Translations under genes and position numbers: made by a program
Shown here: positions 26,880 through 34,768 of the stretch, one piece after another
How positions within the stretch are numbered: the stretch's first letter is position 1
How the letters are laid out: each line of letters starts with the position of its first letter
The notes under the pieces: generated by a model
What the model saw: the letters and a program-made list of their open reading frames with translations, nothing else
Databases searched by the model: none
What the model was told of the DNA's origin: nothing
Source: Flavobacterium psychrophilum
GTDB taxonomy: Bacteria > Bacteroidota > Bacteroidia > Flavobacteriales > Flavobacteriaceae
Reading direction: 5' to 3'
Assembly: GCA_945890865.1 (NCBI GenBank)
Contig: CAMDDB010000011.1
Coordinates: 1 to 64,000 of the forward strand
Length of the DNA stretch: 64,000 nt

Positions 26880-27464
26880 ATGAAAAAATCATTTGCACTT
26901 TTTATTGCTGTAACTACTTTGTGGAGTTGTCAAAATCAGGCACAGCAAACAAAATCAAATCCAATCGAAATTCCAATGAAAAAAGAAACCATCTATCAAT
27001 TTAATGTGCAAGACTTATCGGGTAATGCATTCGATTTTACAAGCTTAAAAGGAAAGAAAATTATGATTGTAAACACTGCTTCTGAATGCGGGTTGACGCC
27101 GCAATATGAACAATTACAAGCAGTTTATGAAAAATATAAAGAGCAAAATTTGGTAATTGTAGGATTTCCAGCTAATAATTTTGGTTCGCAAGAACCGGGA
27201 AGTAATGCGCAAATAGCTACCTTTTGCCAAAAAAATTATGGGGTTACTTTTCCAATGATGGCTAAAATTTCGGTTGAAGGAAGCGATCAACATCCCGTAT
27301 ATCAATTTTTAACACAAAAAGCTAAAAACGGTTTGGAAGATAGCGATGTGCAATGGAATTTTCAAAAATATCTAATCAATGAAAGTGGTGAATTAGTCAA
27401 AGTTGTGTCGCCTAGAACGTTACCAACTGATGCCGAAATCATCAATTGGATTGAAGGGAAATAA
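26880..27464 (+). CDS. glutathione peroxidase-family lipoprotein peroxidase
   Basis: This 194-residue thioredoxin-fold peroxidase has an apparent lipoprotein signal TTLWSC (Cys17), so it acts outside the cytoplasm. The peroxidatic Cys70 lies in NTASECGLTPQY, and Gln104 in GSQEPG, Trp159 and Asn160 in VQWNFQKYLI complete the tetrad. Cys116 in ATFCQKNYGVTFP is at the place of the resolving cysteine of thioredoxin-dependent members, so it probably uses a thioredoxin-like donor instead of glutathione. The usual CNQFG motif is ANNFG here. The gene follows the Ccs fusion by 4 nt, linking peroxide defence to the exported thiol/heme machinery. Confidence 0.9.
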   Translation: MKKSFALFIAVTTLWSCQNQAQQTKSNPIEIPMKKETIYQFNVQDLSGNAFDFTSLKGKKIMIVNTASECGLTPQYEQLQAVYEKYKEQNLVIVGFPANNFGSQEPGSNAQIATFCQKNYGVTFPMMAKISVEGSDQHPVYQFLTQKAKNGLEDSDVQWNFQKYLINESGELVKVVSPRTLPTDAEIINWIEGK

Positions 27465-27484
27465 ACTAAAAACAATCAATTTTT

Positions 27485-27538
27485 AAATTCCAAATTCCAA
27501 TTTATCACCTTTTTGGAATTTGGAATTTGGATTTTTTT
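27485..27538. terminator. long hairpin between convergent genes (terminator or repeat element)
   Basis: A perfect 16-bp stem, AAATTCCAAATTCCAA at 27485-27500 and its complement at 27513-27528, encloses a 12-nt loop and is followed by GGA and T7. The stem is itself made of a tandem ATTCCAA unit. It lies between gpx and a convergent GNAT gene and probably terminates both. Confidence 0.75.
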
Positions 27539-27550
27539 ATTGTAATTTTC

Positions 27551-28045
27551 CTAAAGCATCTTCTGTAAAATAACCGAATGCAACCAGCGGTCAAATTTGA
27601 AGCCTGATTCTTTGATGAAGCCTACTTCTTCAAATCCAAATTTTTTGTGGAATTCAATGCTATTTGTGTTTTCAGAATCAATCACACCAATTAGAGTATG
27701 AAGTTTTTGTTGAGTAGCTCGAGCGATCAATTCGGTCAATAATAATTTTCCAATGCCTTTTCCGATGTGTGCCTTGTGTGCATAAACGGAATGTTCAGCC
27801 GTAAACTTATAGGCTTCTCTGAATCGAAATTCACTATAATATCCAAATCCAACGATGGTTGCATTTTGTTCTGCTACCAATACTGGAAAACCTTTCTGAA
27901 GTTTTTCATCAAAAATAGCTTCTTGTGAAACTAGTCTGCGCACGTTGTAATCGTATAAGGCCGTTGAATTTAGAATCGCATCGTTAATGATATCTAAAAT
28001 AGCACTACAATCTTTTATTTGATAGTCTCTAATTATTATCTGCAT
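27551..28045 (-). CDS. GNAT family N-acetyltransferase (phosphinothricin acetyltransferase-like)
   Basis: This 164-residue acetyltransferase starts MQIIIRDYQIKDCSAILDII. It has GFGYYSEFRFREAYKFTAEH, typical of the Pat/Bar branch, and the acetyl-CoA loop HKAHIGKGIGKLLLTELI (about residues 93-110). IGVIDSENTNSIEFHKKFGF matches the C-terminal signature. Family members N-acetylate phosphinothricin, methionine derivatives or other amines, and the substrate here is unknown. The start overlaps the upstream region of menD on the other strand, leaving 78 nt between the two start codons. Confidence 0.88.
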   Translation of the reverse strand: MQIIIRDYQIKDCSAILDIINDAILNSTALYDYNVRRLVSQEAIFDEKLQKGFPVLVAEQNATIVGFGYYSEFRFREAYKFTAEHSVYAHKAHIGKGIGKLLLTELIARATQQKLHTLIGVIDSENTNSIEFHKKFGFEEVGFIKESGFKFDRWLHSVILQKML

Positions 28046-28094
28046 TTCGTAAAGAAATTATGGCGTAAAAGTACTAAAAACCTTTTCAACTTCG

Positions 28095-28102
28095 TAACTT
28101 TG
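28095..28102 (+). promoter_or_regulatory. -7 element of menD
   Basis: TAACTTTG, 21 nt upstream of the menD ATG at 28124. Confidence 0.65.
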
Positions 28103-28123
28103 TCCTTCAGTTATTTATTAAAA

Positions 28124-29776
28124 ATGAGGTACCCAAAAATTCCTTTGGCGCAAAGCATCCTTGAAATTTGCCAACACAAAGGAGTGAAACATATCGTAAT
28201 TTCTCCGGGCTCTAGAAATGCACCACTGACTATTGGGTTTACAAATAATCCCTATTTTACCTGTTATAGTATAGCCGATGAGCGATCAGCTGCATTTTTT
28301 GCACTGGGTATTGCCCAACAGCTGCAGCAGCCAGTTATAGTGCTTTGTACATCAGGTTCGGCGGTATTGAATTACTACCCAGCATTTGCCGAAGCTTTTT
28401 ACAGTCAAATTCCTTTAGTAGTGCTTTCGGCAGATCGACCCCAACATAAAATTGATATCGGCGACGGACAAACCATTCGGCAAGAAAATGTATTTGCAAA
28501 CCACAGTTTGTTTAACGCTAATTTAAACGAATGGGCTTCGGAAGCCAATGATGCCATGATTCAAGAAGCGTTATTCGTTGCGGTTAAGCAAAGAGGACCG
28601 GTACATATTAACGTGCCTTTTGAAGAACCTTTATACGAAACAGTTGCTGAACCAACTTATACTGTTCAATGGATTGATTCACCAATTGTTAGTACTGCGT
28701 TTGCGCTGGAAGAGTCTTTTGTGGATTGTTGGAATACCGCAACGAAAAAGTTGGTTTTAGTGGGTGAGTTAGCGCCCAATACTATTGATCAAAAATATTT
28801 AGATTCTTTAGCTAATGACCCTAGTGTAGTGGTGTTGACCGAAAAAACATCTAATTTGCACCATGATTCCTTTATGGATCAAATTGACACACTAATTACT
28901 CCTTTTTCAGAGGAGGACTTTAGCGCATTTCGGCCTGATATTTTACTCACCTTTGGCGGTATGGTCGTGTCTAAACGGATCAAATCTTTTTTGCGAAACT
29001 ACAAACCAACGCATCATTGGCATGTAGATACAATTCGCGCCTATGATACTTACGGAGCGCTAACAAAGCATTTTAAAACGGATAGTACTACTTTTTTGAG
29101 TGCCGTTTTGAAACATAAAACCATAGAAAGTAATTATAAAGTATCCCTAGCGGCCCTTTGGAAAGATCGATTAACAAAAAAGGAACAATATACGCAATCG
29201 GCTCCTTTTTCCGATTTTAAAGTGTTTGATTTTATTTGTAAAAATCTGCCAAAAAATAGTCAATTGCAAGTAAGTAATAGTTCGGCAATCCGTTATATTC
29301 AACTTTTTTCAATGCATCCATCCCTAACGGTATTTTGTAATAGAGGTACCAGTGGTATCGACGGCAGTACATCTACGGCAATTGGAGCTTCGGTAGTGAA
29401 TGGATTACCTACCTTTTTAGTTACAGGCGATATTGGATTTTTATACGACAGCAATGCGTTGTGGAATAATTATATACCAGCAAATTTTAAAATTATCCTT
29501 TTGAACAATAGAGGAGGAGGTATTTTTAGAATATTAACCGGTCATGAAGAAACCCCAACATTTAATACCTTTTTTGAAACTTCACACCAACTGAATGCTT
29601 CACATTTAGCAGAAATGTATGGATTGGCCTATTTTGAAGCTCAGAATGAGAATTCATTAGCACAACAATATGCAGCTTTTTTGAACCAAAACGAAAAGCC
29701 AAGTATTCTCGAAATTTTTACACCTGAAAAATTGAATGATCAAGTAGTATTAGATTTTTTCAGGAAATTAGTCTAA
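28124..29776 (+). CDS. menD: SEPHCHC synthase MenD (menaquinone synthesis)
   Basis: This 550-residue ThDP enzyme condenses isochorismate with 2-oxoglutarate-derived succinic semialdehyde to SEPHCHC, the first committed step of menaquinone synthesis. Diagnostic features are HIVISPGSRNAPLTIGF near residue 19, DERSAAFFALGIAQ (catalytic Glu of the DER motif), VLCTSGSAVLNYYPA, and the ThDP/metal site TGDIGFLYDSNALW near residue 434 with NNRGGGIFR after it. ATG 28124 (MRYPKIPLAQ) is the start. An in-frame extension to 28019 would begin upstream of the promoter. The other men genes are not in the window. Confidence 0.96.
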   Translation: MRYPKIPLAQSILEICQHKGVKHIVISPGSRNAPLTIGFTNNPYFTCYSIADERSAAFFALGIAQQLQQPVIVLCTSGSAVLNYYPAFAEAFYSQIPLVVLSADRPQHKIDIGDGQTIRQENVFANHSLFNANLNEWASEANDAMIQEALFVAVKQRGPVHINVPFEEPLYETVAEPTYTVQWIDSPIVSTAFALEESFVDCWNTATKKLVLVGELAPNTIDQKYLDSLANDPSVVVLTEKTSNLHHDSFMDQIDTLITPFSEEDFSAFRPDILLTFGGMVVSKRIKSFLRNYKPTHHWHVDTIRAYDTYGALTKHFKTDSTTFLSAVLKHKTIESNYKVSLAALWKDRLTKKEQYTQSAPFSDFKVFDFICKNLPKNSQLQVSNSSAIRYIQLFSMHPSLTVFCNRGTSGIDGSTSTAIGASVVNGLPTFLVTGDIGFLYDSNALWNNYIPANFKIILLNNRGGGIFRILTGHEETPTFNTFFETSHQLNASHLAEMYGLAYFEAQNENSLAQQYAAFLNQNEKPSILEIFTPEKLNDQVVLDFFRKLV

Positions 29777-29781
29777 CGGAA

Positions 29782-30180
29782 TTATTCTACTTTAACATAC
29801 TTAGCTTTAGCTGCCTCAATATAAGGGTAGATGATGATTAACTCATCCGCTGTAATTTCGTAAGTCAACTGTAATTGATTGCAATTGGATGTTATAATTC
29901 TTCTGTTACTGCTTGAATATGTTCCTGTTGTTTGGGTAGAAGCGGCTATGGATAGATTGCATAAATTTCCCGAGCAGCTTACAGTGCCATTTGTTTCAAA
30001 TCTAACTGTTTTAGAGCTTACAACCGGTTGAAAAGTACCACTTCCATCTCCAGGATCTGCCAGTACTTCAATGAGACGCCAAGTGCCAATTTCATTTTGG
30101 TCTAAACTAACTTCCTCATTAGCAGAAGTACATGAAACTAGAGTGAAGGCAAAAATTAGAACTATAAATATTTTATTCAT
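29782..30180 (-). CDS. lipocalin-like lipoprotein
   Basis: This is a 132-residue lipoprotein with signal IFAFTLVSC (lipobox, Cys17), a polar linker, and a beta-rich body beginning NEIGTWRLIEVLADPG. That GTWxL strand is the hallmark of small lipocalin-like lipoproteins common in flavobacteria. Four cysteines in the body (SCSGNLC and SNCNQ regions) suggest one or two disulfides. It ends 5 nt from the convergent menD stop, with no hairpin between them. Function unknown. Confidence 0.75.
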   Translation of the reverse strand: MNKIFIVLIFAFTLVSCTSANEEVSLDQNEIGTWRLIEVLADPGDGSGTFQPVVSSKTVRFETNGTVSCSGNLCNLSIAASTQTTGTYSSSNRRIITSNCNQLQLTYEITADELIIIYPYIEAAKAKYVKVE

Positions 30181-30221
30181 AAGGGAAATATTGCAGTTTG
30201 TTTAATTGGTTTTAAACCAAA

Positions 30222-30229
30222 CAAAGTTA
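30222..30229 (-). promoter_or_regulatory. -7 element of the lipoprotein gene 29782-30180
   Basis: TAACTTTG on the minus strand, 41 nt upstream of ATG 30180. Confidence 0.6.
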
Positions 30230-30270
30230 ATGAATAATTCATTATAGTTATTTTTATTTATCTATTGTAA

Positions 30271-30300
30271 CAAAAAAAAGCACCTGTTGATTAGTGCTTT
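30271..30300 (-). terminator. terminator of the gene at 30325-30996
   Basis: On the minus strand an AAAGCAC / GTGCTTT stem with a 10-nt loop is followed by a T tract, 24 nt after the stop. Confidence 0.75.
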
Positions 30301-30324
30301 AATATTTTGAAAATGTATGAAAAT

Positions 30325-30996
30325 TTACATCCCACCCATTTGTTGTTTGAATTCTTCCATGGTTACTTTAGTGAAGCCTTCTCCCGAAATAATAAAACAA
30401 TCTTTAGGCAACTCTTTTCCAAATGAGGTAGCTGTCATGATCATTTCTCCTTCTGGAGTCTTGGTGATAATTTCTAAAGGATAACCTGCAAGTTTAATTT
30501 TGGTTTCTTTTATGGGGGTTTGAGGCGCAATGGCTTCGGTTATATAAAATGCATTAGAAGTTCCATCTGTCATCTTTACATTAGCTTTGTAACATTTGAA
30601 GCCAGCAATCTCTTTTACATCATTTTTATCATAAGTAACTTCGGTTGCATTTTCTAAATTTCCAATACCATTATTATTATTTAATGCTTCTTCACCAGCT
30701 TCTATGATTTCATATTTCATGCCCATAACTTCAACGGCCATTTTTGTATCTTTAATGTTTCCAAAGGGAGTGATCGTTTTCATTAACATCATACCGCTCA
30801 TCATATTCATTTCGGTAGCTTGATTTTTCTCATCAAAATGAATTGTTAGTGTGCTTTCTCCCATCATTGCTGCCGCTTCGTCGTTTCCTGTTAATACTAT
30901 TTTATAAGTAACAGATCCTTTTTTTAAGGCTTGAGCATTCATAAAAACTCCAGCTAGAAGTAAGAAAGTAAATGCAATTTTTGTAAGGTTTTTCAT
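30325..30996 (-). CDS. DUF4412-like exported protein, methionine-rich
   Basis: This is a 223-residue exported protein with a signal peptide ending LLAGVFMNAQA. The body resembles DUF4412/GLPGLI-type Bacteroidota proteins: a strand KGSVTYKIVL followed by a core with IAGFKCYKANVKMTDG and AFYITEAI. Methionines are strikingly dense (for example EMNMMSGMMLMKT near residues 67-79, VMGMKYE near 99, and the C-terminus FKQQMGGM), which could coordinate copper(I) or simply reflect composition. No enzymatic motif is seen. The start ATG 30996 is well supported. It is downstream of a T9SS-related gene but probably independently transcribed. Confidence 0.7.
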   Translation of the reverse strand: MKNLTKIAFTFLLLAGVFMNAQALKKGSVTYKIVLTGNDEAAAMMGESTLTIHFDEKNQATEMNMMSGMMLMKTITPFGNIKDTKMAVEVMGMKYEIIEAGEEALNNNNGIGNLENATEVTYDKNDVKEIAGFKCYKANVKMTDGTSNAFYITEAIAPQTPIKETKIKLAGYPLEIITKTPEGEMIMTATSFGKELPKDCFIISGEGFTKVTMEEFKQQMGGM

Positions 30997-31026
30997 TTGA
31001 ATAAGTTTTAAAAGGTATAAATAATA

Positions 31027-33495
31027 TTAATTTTTCTTTATGAATCGCTCTGTGTATTTTTTTCCATCGGTAGTAACTAATGAAAGCATATAAACTCCTT
31101 CTGTTAAATGTCCGATGTTGACCGTATTGTTAGACAAAGCAATATTATTGATGACTTTTCCTAGTGGAGTTATAATGCTAATTGATTTAATGGAAGCCAA
31201 ATCAATATTTAATAACGTTAGTTGATCGCTAGCCGGATTAGGATAAATGACCAATTTTGATGCTGTGAACCCATCTTGATGCAACGGACTTGAGCCTTCT
31301 ACAATGTGTATTTTTTGATTGATGTTTGGGTTGTTGATAACATCTACTGTTCCAGATGGCCATCGAATGATTGCTCGTGTTATGGCTGTTGCTGTACCAA
31401 TTCCAAAATACGCATTGAGTGAGCTCATGTGTTTAAATCCTTCGCCACTTCTTATGTCTCTAATTTGTTTTCCCCAAGCACCATAAATTTCGATTCGGGC
31501 TCCAATACCATTTCGATTACTTTGTCCTCCTTGCAATGAAAATTTTATCCAATTATTTCCATTGGGTACCGCATAACGAATCGTAGTTCCATTTTGAATA
31601 TCAAGGAATCCATCATTATTTAAATCACCTACAGCACCAACACTTATTCCGGTATAGCTTACCGGTGAAAAGGTGCTATTGCCTCTATTGTACATGATTT
31701 TACCTCCTCCACCTAAAACATCTACAAATCCATTGTTGTCGAAATCATATGCGATGTTATCAATATTGGTAGAAAGGTTGGTATCCCATCCGGAACCCAC
31801 AGTAATGTCTGTAAACGTCTCTTCAGTAGTATTGGTTGTGTCTAGATTATTTCTAAAATATTTATGTAAACTTGCACTTGCGGTTATGATAATATCCATA
31901 TCTCCATCATTATCAAAATCAGCAATTGCCGATGACCAGGTTTGAATAGGTGTTACGTTTATTCCTGCAATTGCAGAAATATTGGTATAGGTGTTATTTC
32001 CATCATAGCGATACAATTCACAAGGAGGTCCCGAACATTTAGAAACAAACACATCGCTATCGCCATCATTGTCAAAATCGGTAAACAAAGTGGCGTAATT
32101 GCCTGTAGTAGTGGCAATATTCATTGATCCTGGAGTAACAGTCGATTGGTAATACGTTAAATTACCATTACCGTTATTCAAATAATAACAACTGGCAGCA
32201 ATATCATGGCAAACAAAAATGTCTAAATTTCCATCGTTATTTAAATCGGTGAAATTAGTACGTTGTGAAAAAATGTATTGACCTGGAACAGTAGCTGTAT
32301 AATTAGTACCTGTATTATTTGAGGTAATTATAGAAGCGCCATTTCCATTTCCGAGCACTAAATCATTATAACCATCATCATTATAATCTCCTGCAGCCAT
32401 ACTCCAGTTTGGTAGAAGGACTGCCGAAGTTGATCCAGTAAATGCAAAATTAAGATCGGTCATTGTAAAATTACCAGCGGTAGTTCCTTGATAATGAATG
32501 CGCATAGAATTTGCATTAATTCCAACAATATCGTCTTTGTAATCTCCATTCATATCGACTACACAAATGTTGTAAGCATTGTTAATGGTAGCAATGTTTT
32601 GAGTGGTGAATGTAATGGGGATTATTATTGGAACTTCAGTAAGTGTAAAATCAAAACCCACGGCACTCCATCGATTGTCCCATACAATATAGTAGGTAAC
32701 TCCCGCCGTTACATTAAACGATTTTACAGATAAATTGGAATTTGTATTTCCCGAATTACAAGCTATAATTCCAGAGTTGTCATCACTAGTAATACAACTT
32801 AATCCGGTTAAGCAATTTCCAGTATACACACTAAAATTAGTATCTTTACAGATGTTTACGGCAAGATCAGATGAAACGGTTACGGTTGCATTAATTGTGG
32901 GGGTATAGGAATACCATCTGGATAAAGTTGCAGAAGAACAAGACGTAGTAATGTTATTTTGATTGATAGCATTGACAACAGTAGTTCCTGGCACAATTGC
33001 CGTTGCTGTTGAGCAAGGATTGTAGCCTGCCGGAATTTCAGTAAGCTGAAAAGTAAAGCCAGTTGCACTCCATCGGTTGTCCCAAATAATATAATAGGTG
33101 GTTCCAGCCGTCGCGTTAAAGGAAGCTCTAGAAAGATACGATAATCCTGTGGCGTCACAATTAATGGTGCCGGAATCATCATCTGAAGTTACACAAGTTA
33201 AGGCGGCACAGGAGCCAGAATAAATTCGTAATCGGGTATCTTTACAACTATTTTCTATTAAATCAGAACTAACAGTTACTGTAAAATTAGCAGTAGGTGT
33301 ATAAGCATACCACTCTGCAGTTGTTGTTGATTCATTCGTCAAGGTGCAATTGACTTGAGGAAGTTGTGTTCCATTGATGGTACCCACTGTGTAAGTTCCT
33401 GCTGTAGTAATGGCAGCGGCAGTTGCACAATTGTCTTGTGCAAGTACTATACCTGACCAAAATATAAAAACAGTTAAGATGTAATTTTTTTTCAT
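31027..33495 (-). CDS. T9SS-exported FG-GAP/VCBS and ASPIC/UnbV repeat protein
   Basis: This is an 822-residue secreted protein. A signal peptide (MKKNYILTVFIFWSGIVLAQ) is followed by two copies of a roughly 140-residue beta-domain (residues 20-290) with the repeated pattern CKDTRLRIYSGSC and CKDTNFSVYTGNC. Five or more FG-GAP/VCBS repeats follow with Asp-rich calcium loops such as DYNDDGYNDLVLG, DLNNDGNLDIFV and DFDNDGDSDVFV. Next come an ASPIC/UnbV segment (GIGARIEIYGAWGKQ) and a C-terminal type-A T9SS sorting domain (LVIYPNPASDQLTLLN ... ERFIKKN). ATG 33495 is chosen. It lies 10 nt after a diheme cytochrome gene and was likely co-transcribed. It is likely surface-exposed or adhesive; the ligand is unknown. 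Confidence 0.92.
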   Translation of the reverse strand: MKKNYILTVFIFWSGIVLAQDNCATAAAITTAGTYTVGTINGTQLPQVNCTLTNESTTTAEWYAYTPTANFTVTVSSDLIENSCKDTRLRIYSGSCAALTCVTSDDDSGTINCDATGLSYLSRASFNATAGTTYYIIWDNRWSATGFTFQLTEIPAGYNPCSTATAIVPGTTVVNAINQNNITTSCSSATLSRWYSYTPTINATVTVSSDLAVNICKDTNFSVYTGNCLTGLSCITSDDNSGIIACNSGNTNSNLSVKSFNVTAGVTYYIVWDNRWSAVGFDFTLTEVPIIIPITFTTQNIATINNAYNICVVDMNGDYKDDIVGINANSMRIHYQGTTAGNFTMTDLNFAFTGSTSAVLLPNWSMAAGDYNDDGYNDLVLGNGNGASIITSNNTGTNYTATVPGQYIFSQRTNFTDLNNDGNLDIFVCHDIAASCYYLNNGNGNLTYYQSTVTPGSMNIATTTGNYATLFTDFDNDGDSDVFVSKCSGPPCELYRYDGNNTYTNISAIAGINVTPIQTWSSAIADFDNDGDMDIIITASASLHKYFRNNLDTTNTTEETFTDITVGSGWDTNLSTNIDNIAYDFDNNGFVDVLGGGGKIMYNRGNSTFSPVSYTGISVGAVGDLNNDGFLDIQNGTTIRYAVPNGNNWIKFSLQGGQSNRNGIGARIEIYGAWGKQIRDIRSGEGFKHMSSLNAYFGIGTATAITRAIIRWPSGTVDVINNPNINQKIHIVEGSSPLHQDGFTASKLVIYPNPASDQLTLLNIDLASIKSISIITPLGKVINNIALSNNTVNIGHLTEGVYMLSLVTTDGKKYTERFIKKN

Positions 33496-33505
33496 GTATA
33501 TATTT

Positions 33506-34627
33506 TTATCTACAATCTTGTAGTGAGTTAATCCAAGCTTCAATTAGTGCTACGCCTTCGGTGTGAATAATGGTTCTCCCGTGTATAGGCATTCTGTAGG
33601 TTTCATCAACCGTGTTAACTCGATGGAATAACATGGATTGATCAGTTCTTCTTGGGGTTACAATTTTACTTAATTCGGGGCTAAAATCTTGCATGTCTTG
33701 TGTATTCACGCAAACACCCATATTGGTTAAATTGTTATTGGTTTCTGAAAAGCCCAAGCGCATAGGCCTGTAATCGCAATGACCGTTCTCGGTATGACAA
33801 TGAGCGCAGTTGATGTCAAAATAAGAGCGTACTCTTTTTTCTAAGGGTTGGCTAGCGTCGTTATAATTTACCGAAGTATTTGCTGCTGTTGGCAAATTAA
33901 AATTATTTTCTAGTATTCCTAAATCAATCCACTTCCTTAATTGGTTAACGGATTTATTGCCATAGGAGTACATTCGGTTTAGATTTTGAGGTTTTATCCC
34001 AATTGGAATATTTTTTTGGCTATATACACCATTGATATTTTGTTTGGTTTTGTGACACACAACACATTGTGCTTCATTTGGAATTCTATATTCGATAGTT
34101 CTTGTGGTATTGTTTTCATCTTGCCAAGAGATGTTTTTTAAACTGCCATTTAAATCGAGATAAGCTTCTGTTTGTTCATCGTTCCATACATAATCAGCAA
34201 AAATCCAACCGTCGGCTTTGCGAATCATAATTCTCGTTTCAATTATTTTTGTAGTATTTGATGGAAGTACGTGATCATAATAAAAAGTTTTTATGATAGC
34301 TGATCCCAAAGGAAGCTCTAGTATAGCATCATCACCGTTGTAGGTTGCTTTAACACCTTTAGGAACCCATACAAATCTTTTTTTGTGGGCATAATCTGTA
34401 AATAATGAGGAATTTGGCTCGTAGGGAATAACATCCTTGGCTGGAACTTGTTCGCTTAAAGCTCCCGAAAAAAAGTGATAGTCTGATAATTTTTCATATG
34501 GAACAGTTGTTAAATCAACCATCACCGGCATAATAGTAGCATATTCATCATCGTCTTGATCGGTACATGAAAAATAGAGTGATAAGGAAGTAGCAAAAAA
34601 TAAAAGAATTGCGTATTTTTTTATCAT
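33506..34627 (-). CDS. diheme cytochrome c lipoprotein (SO_2930-like family)
   Basis: This is a 373-residue lipoprotein. The leader LFFATSLSLYFSC (lipobox FSC) is followed by a polar Asp-rich linker and two heme c motifs: CVVCH (about residues 190-194) and CAHCH (about 276-280). The region before the first heme (DYHFFSGALSEQVPAKDVIP, then a FVWVPKG strand) matches a family annotated TIGR03806/SO_2930, of unknown function. The C-terminus has RMPIHGRTIIHTEGVALIEAW, typical of terminal cytochrome c domains. The start is ATG 34627. Heme attachment would need the CcsB-CcsA fusion encoded at 23723. It precedes the FG-GAP protein in the same operon. Confidence 0.88.
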   Translation of the reverse strand: MIKKYAILLFFATSLSLYFSCTDQDDDEYATIMPVMVDLTTVPYEKLSDYHFFSGALSEQVPAKDVIPYEPNSSLFTDYAHKKRFVWVPKGVKATYNGDDAILELPLGSAIIKTFYYDHVLPSNTTKIIETRIMIRKADGWIFADYVWNDEQTEAYLDLNGSLKNISWQDENNTTRTIEYRIPNEAQCVVCHKTKQNINGVYSQKNIPIGIKPQNLNRMYSYGNKSVNQLRKWIDLGILENNFNLPTAANTSVNYNDASQPLEKRVRSYFDINCAHCHTENGHCDYRPMRLGFSETNNNLTNMGVCVNTQDMQDFSPELSKIVTPRRTDQSMLFHRVNTVDETYRMPIHGRTIIHTEGVALIEAWINSLQDCR

Positions 34628-34657
34628 ATTATAATAGTTTCTTGTTTTTTGATTTAA

Positions 34658-34665
34658 CAAATATA
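34658..34665 (-). promoter_or_regulatory. -7 element of the cytochrome/FG-GAP operon
   Basis: TATATTTG on the minus strand, 30 nt upstream of the cytochrome ATG 34627. Confidence 0.7.
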
Positions 34666-34768
34666 ACTTTTTTTTAAAAAAATTGTAAATTTTATTTATC
34701 TATGGTTTGTAGAAGCTGTTAGAACGATTAATTTTTGAAGCTGTTACTGTGTTGGCTGCTTGTATTGG

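Noticed and set aside
28019-28123. Longer menD start at 28019
   Set aside because: The TAACTTTG promoter (28095-28102) lies inside the extension, and MRYPKIPLAQ matches the family start.
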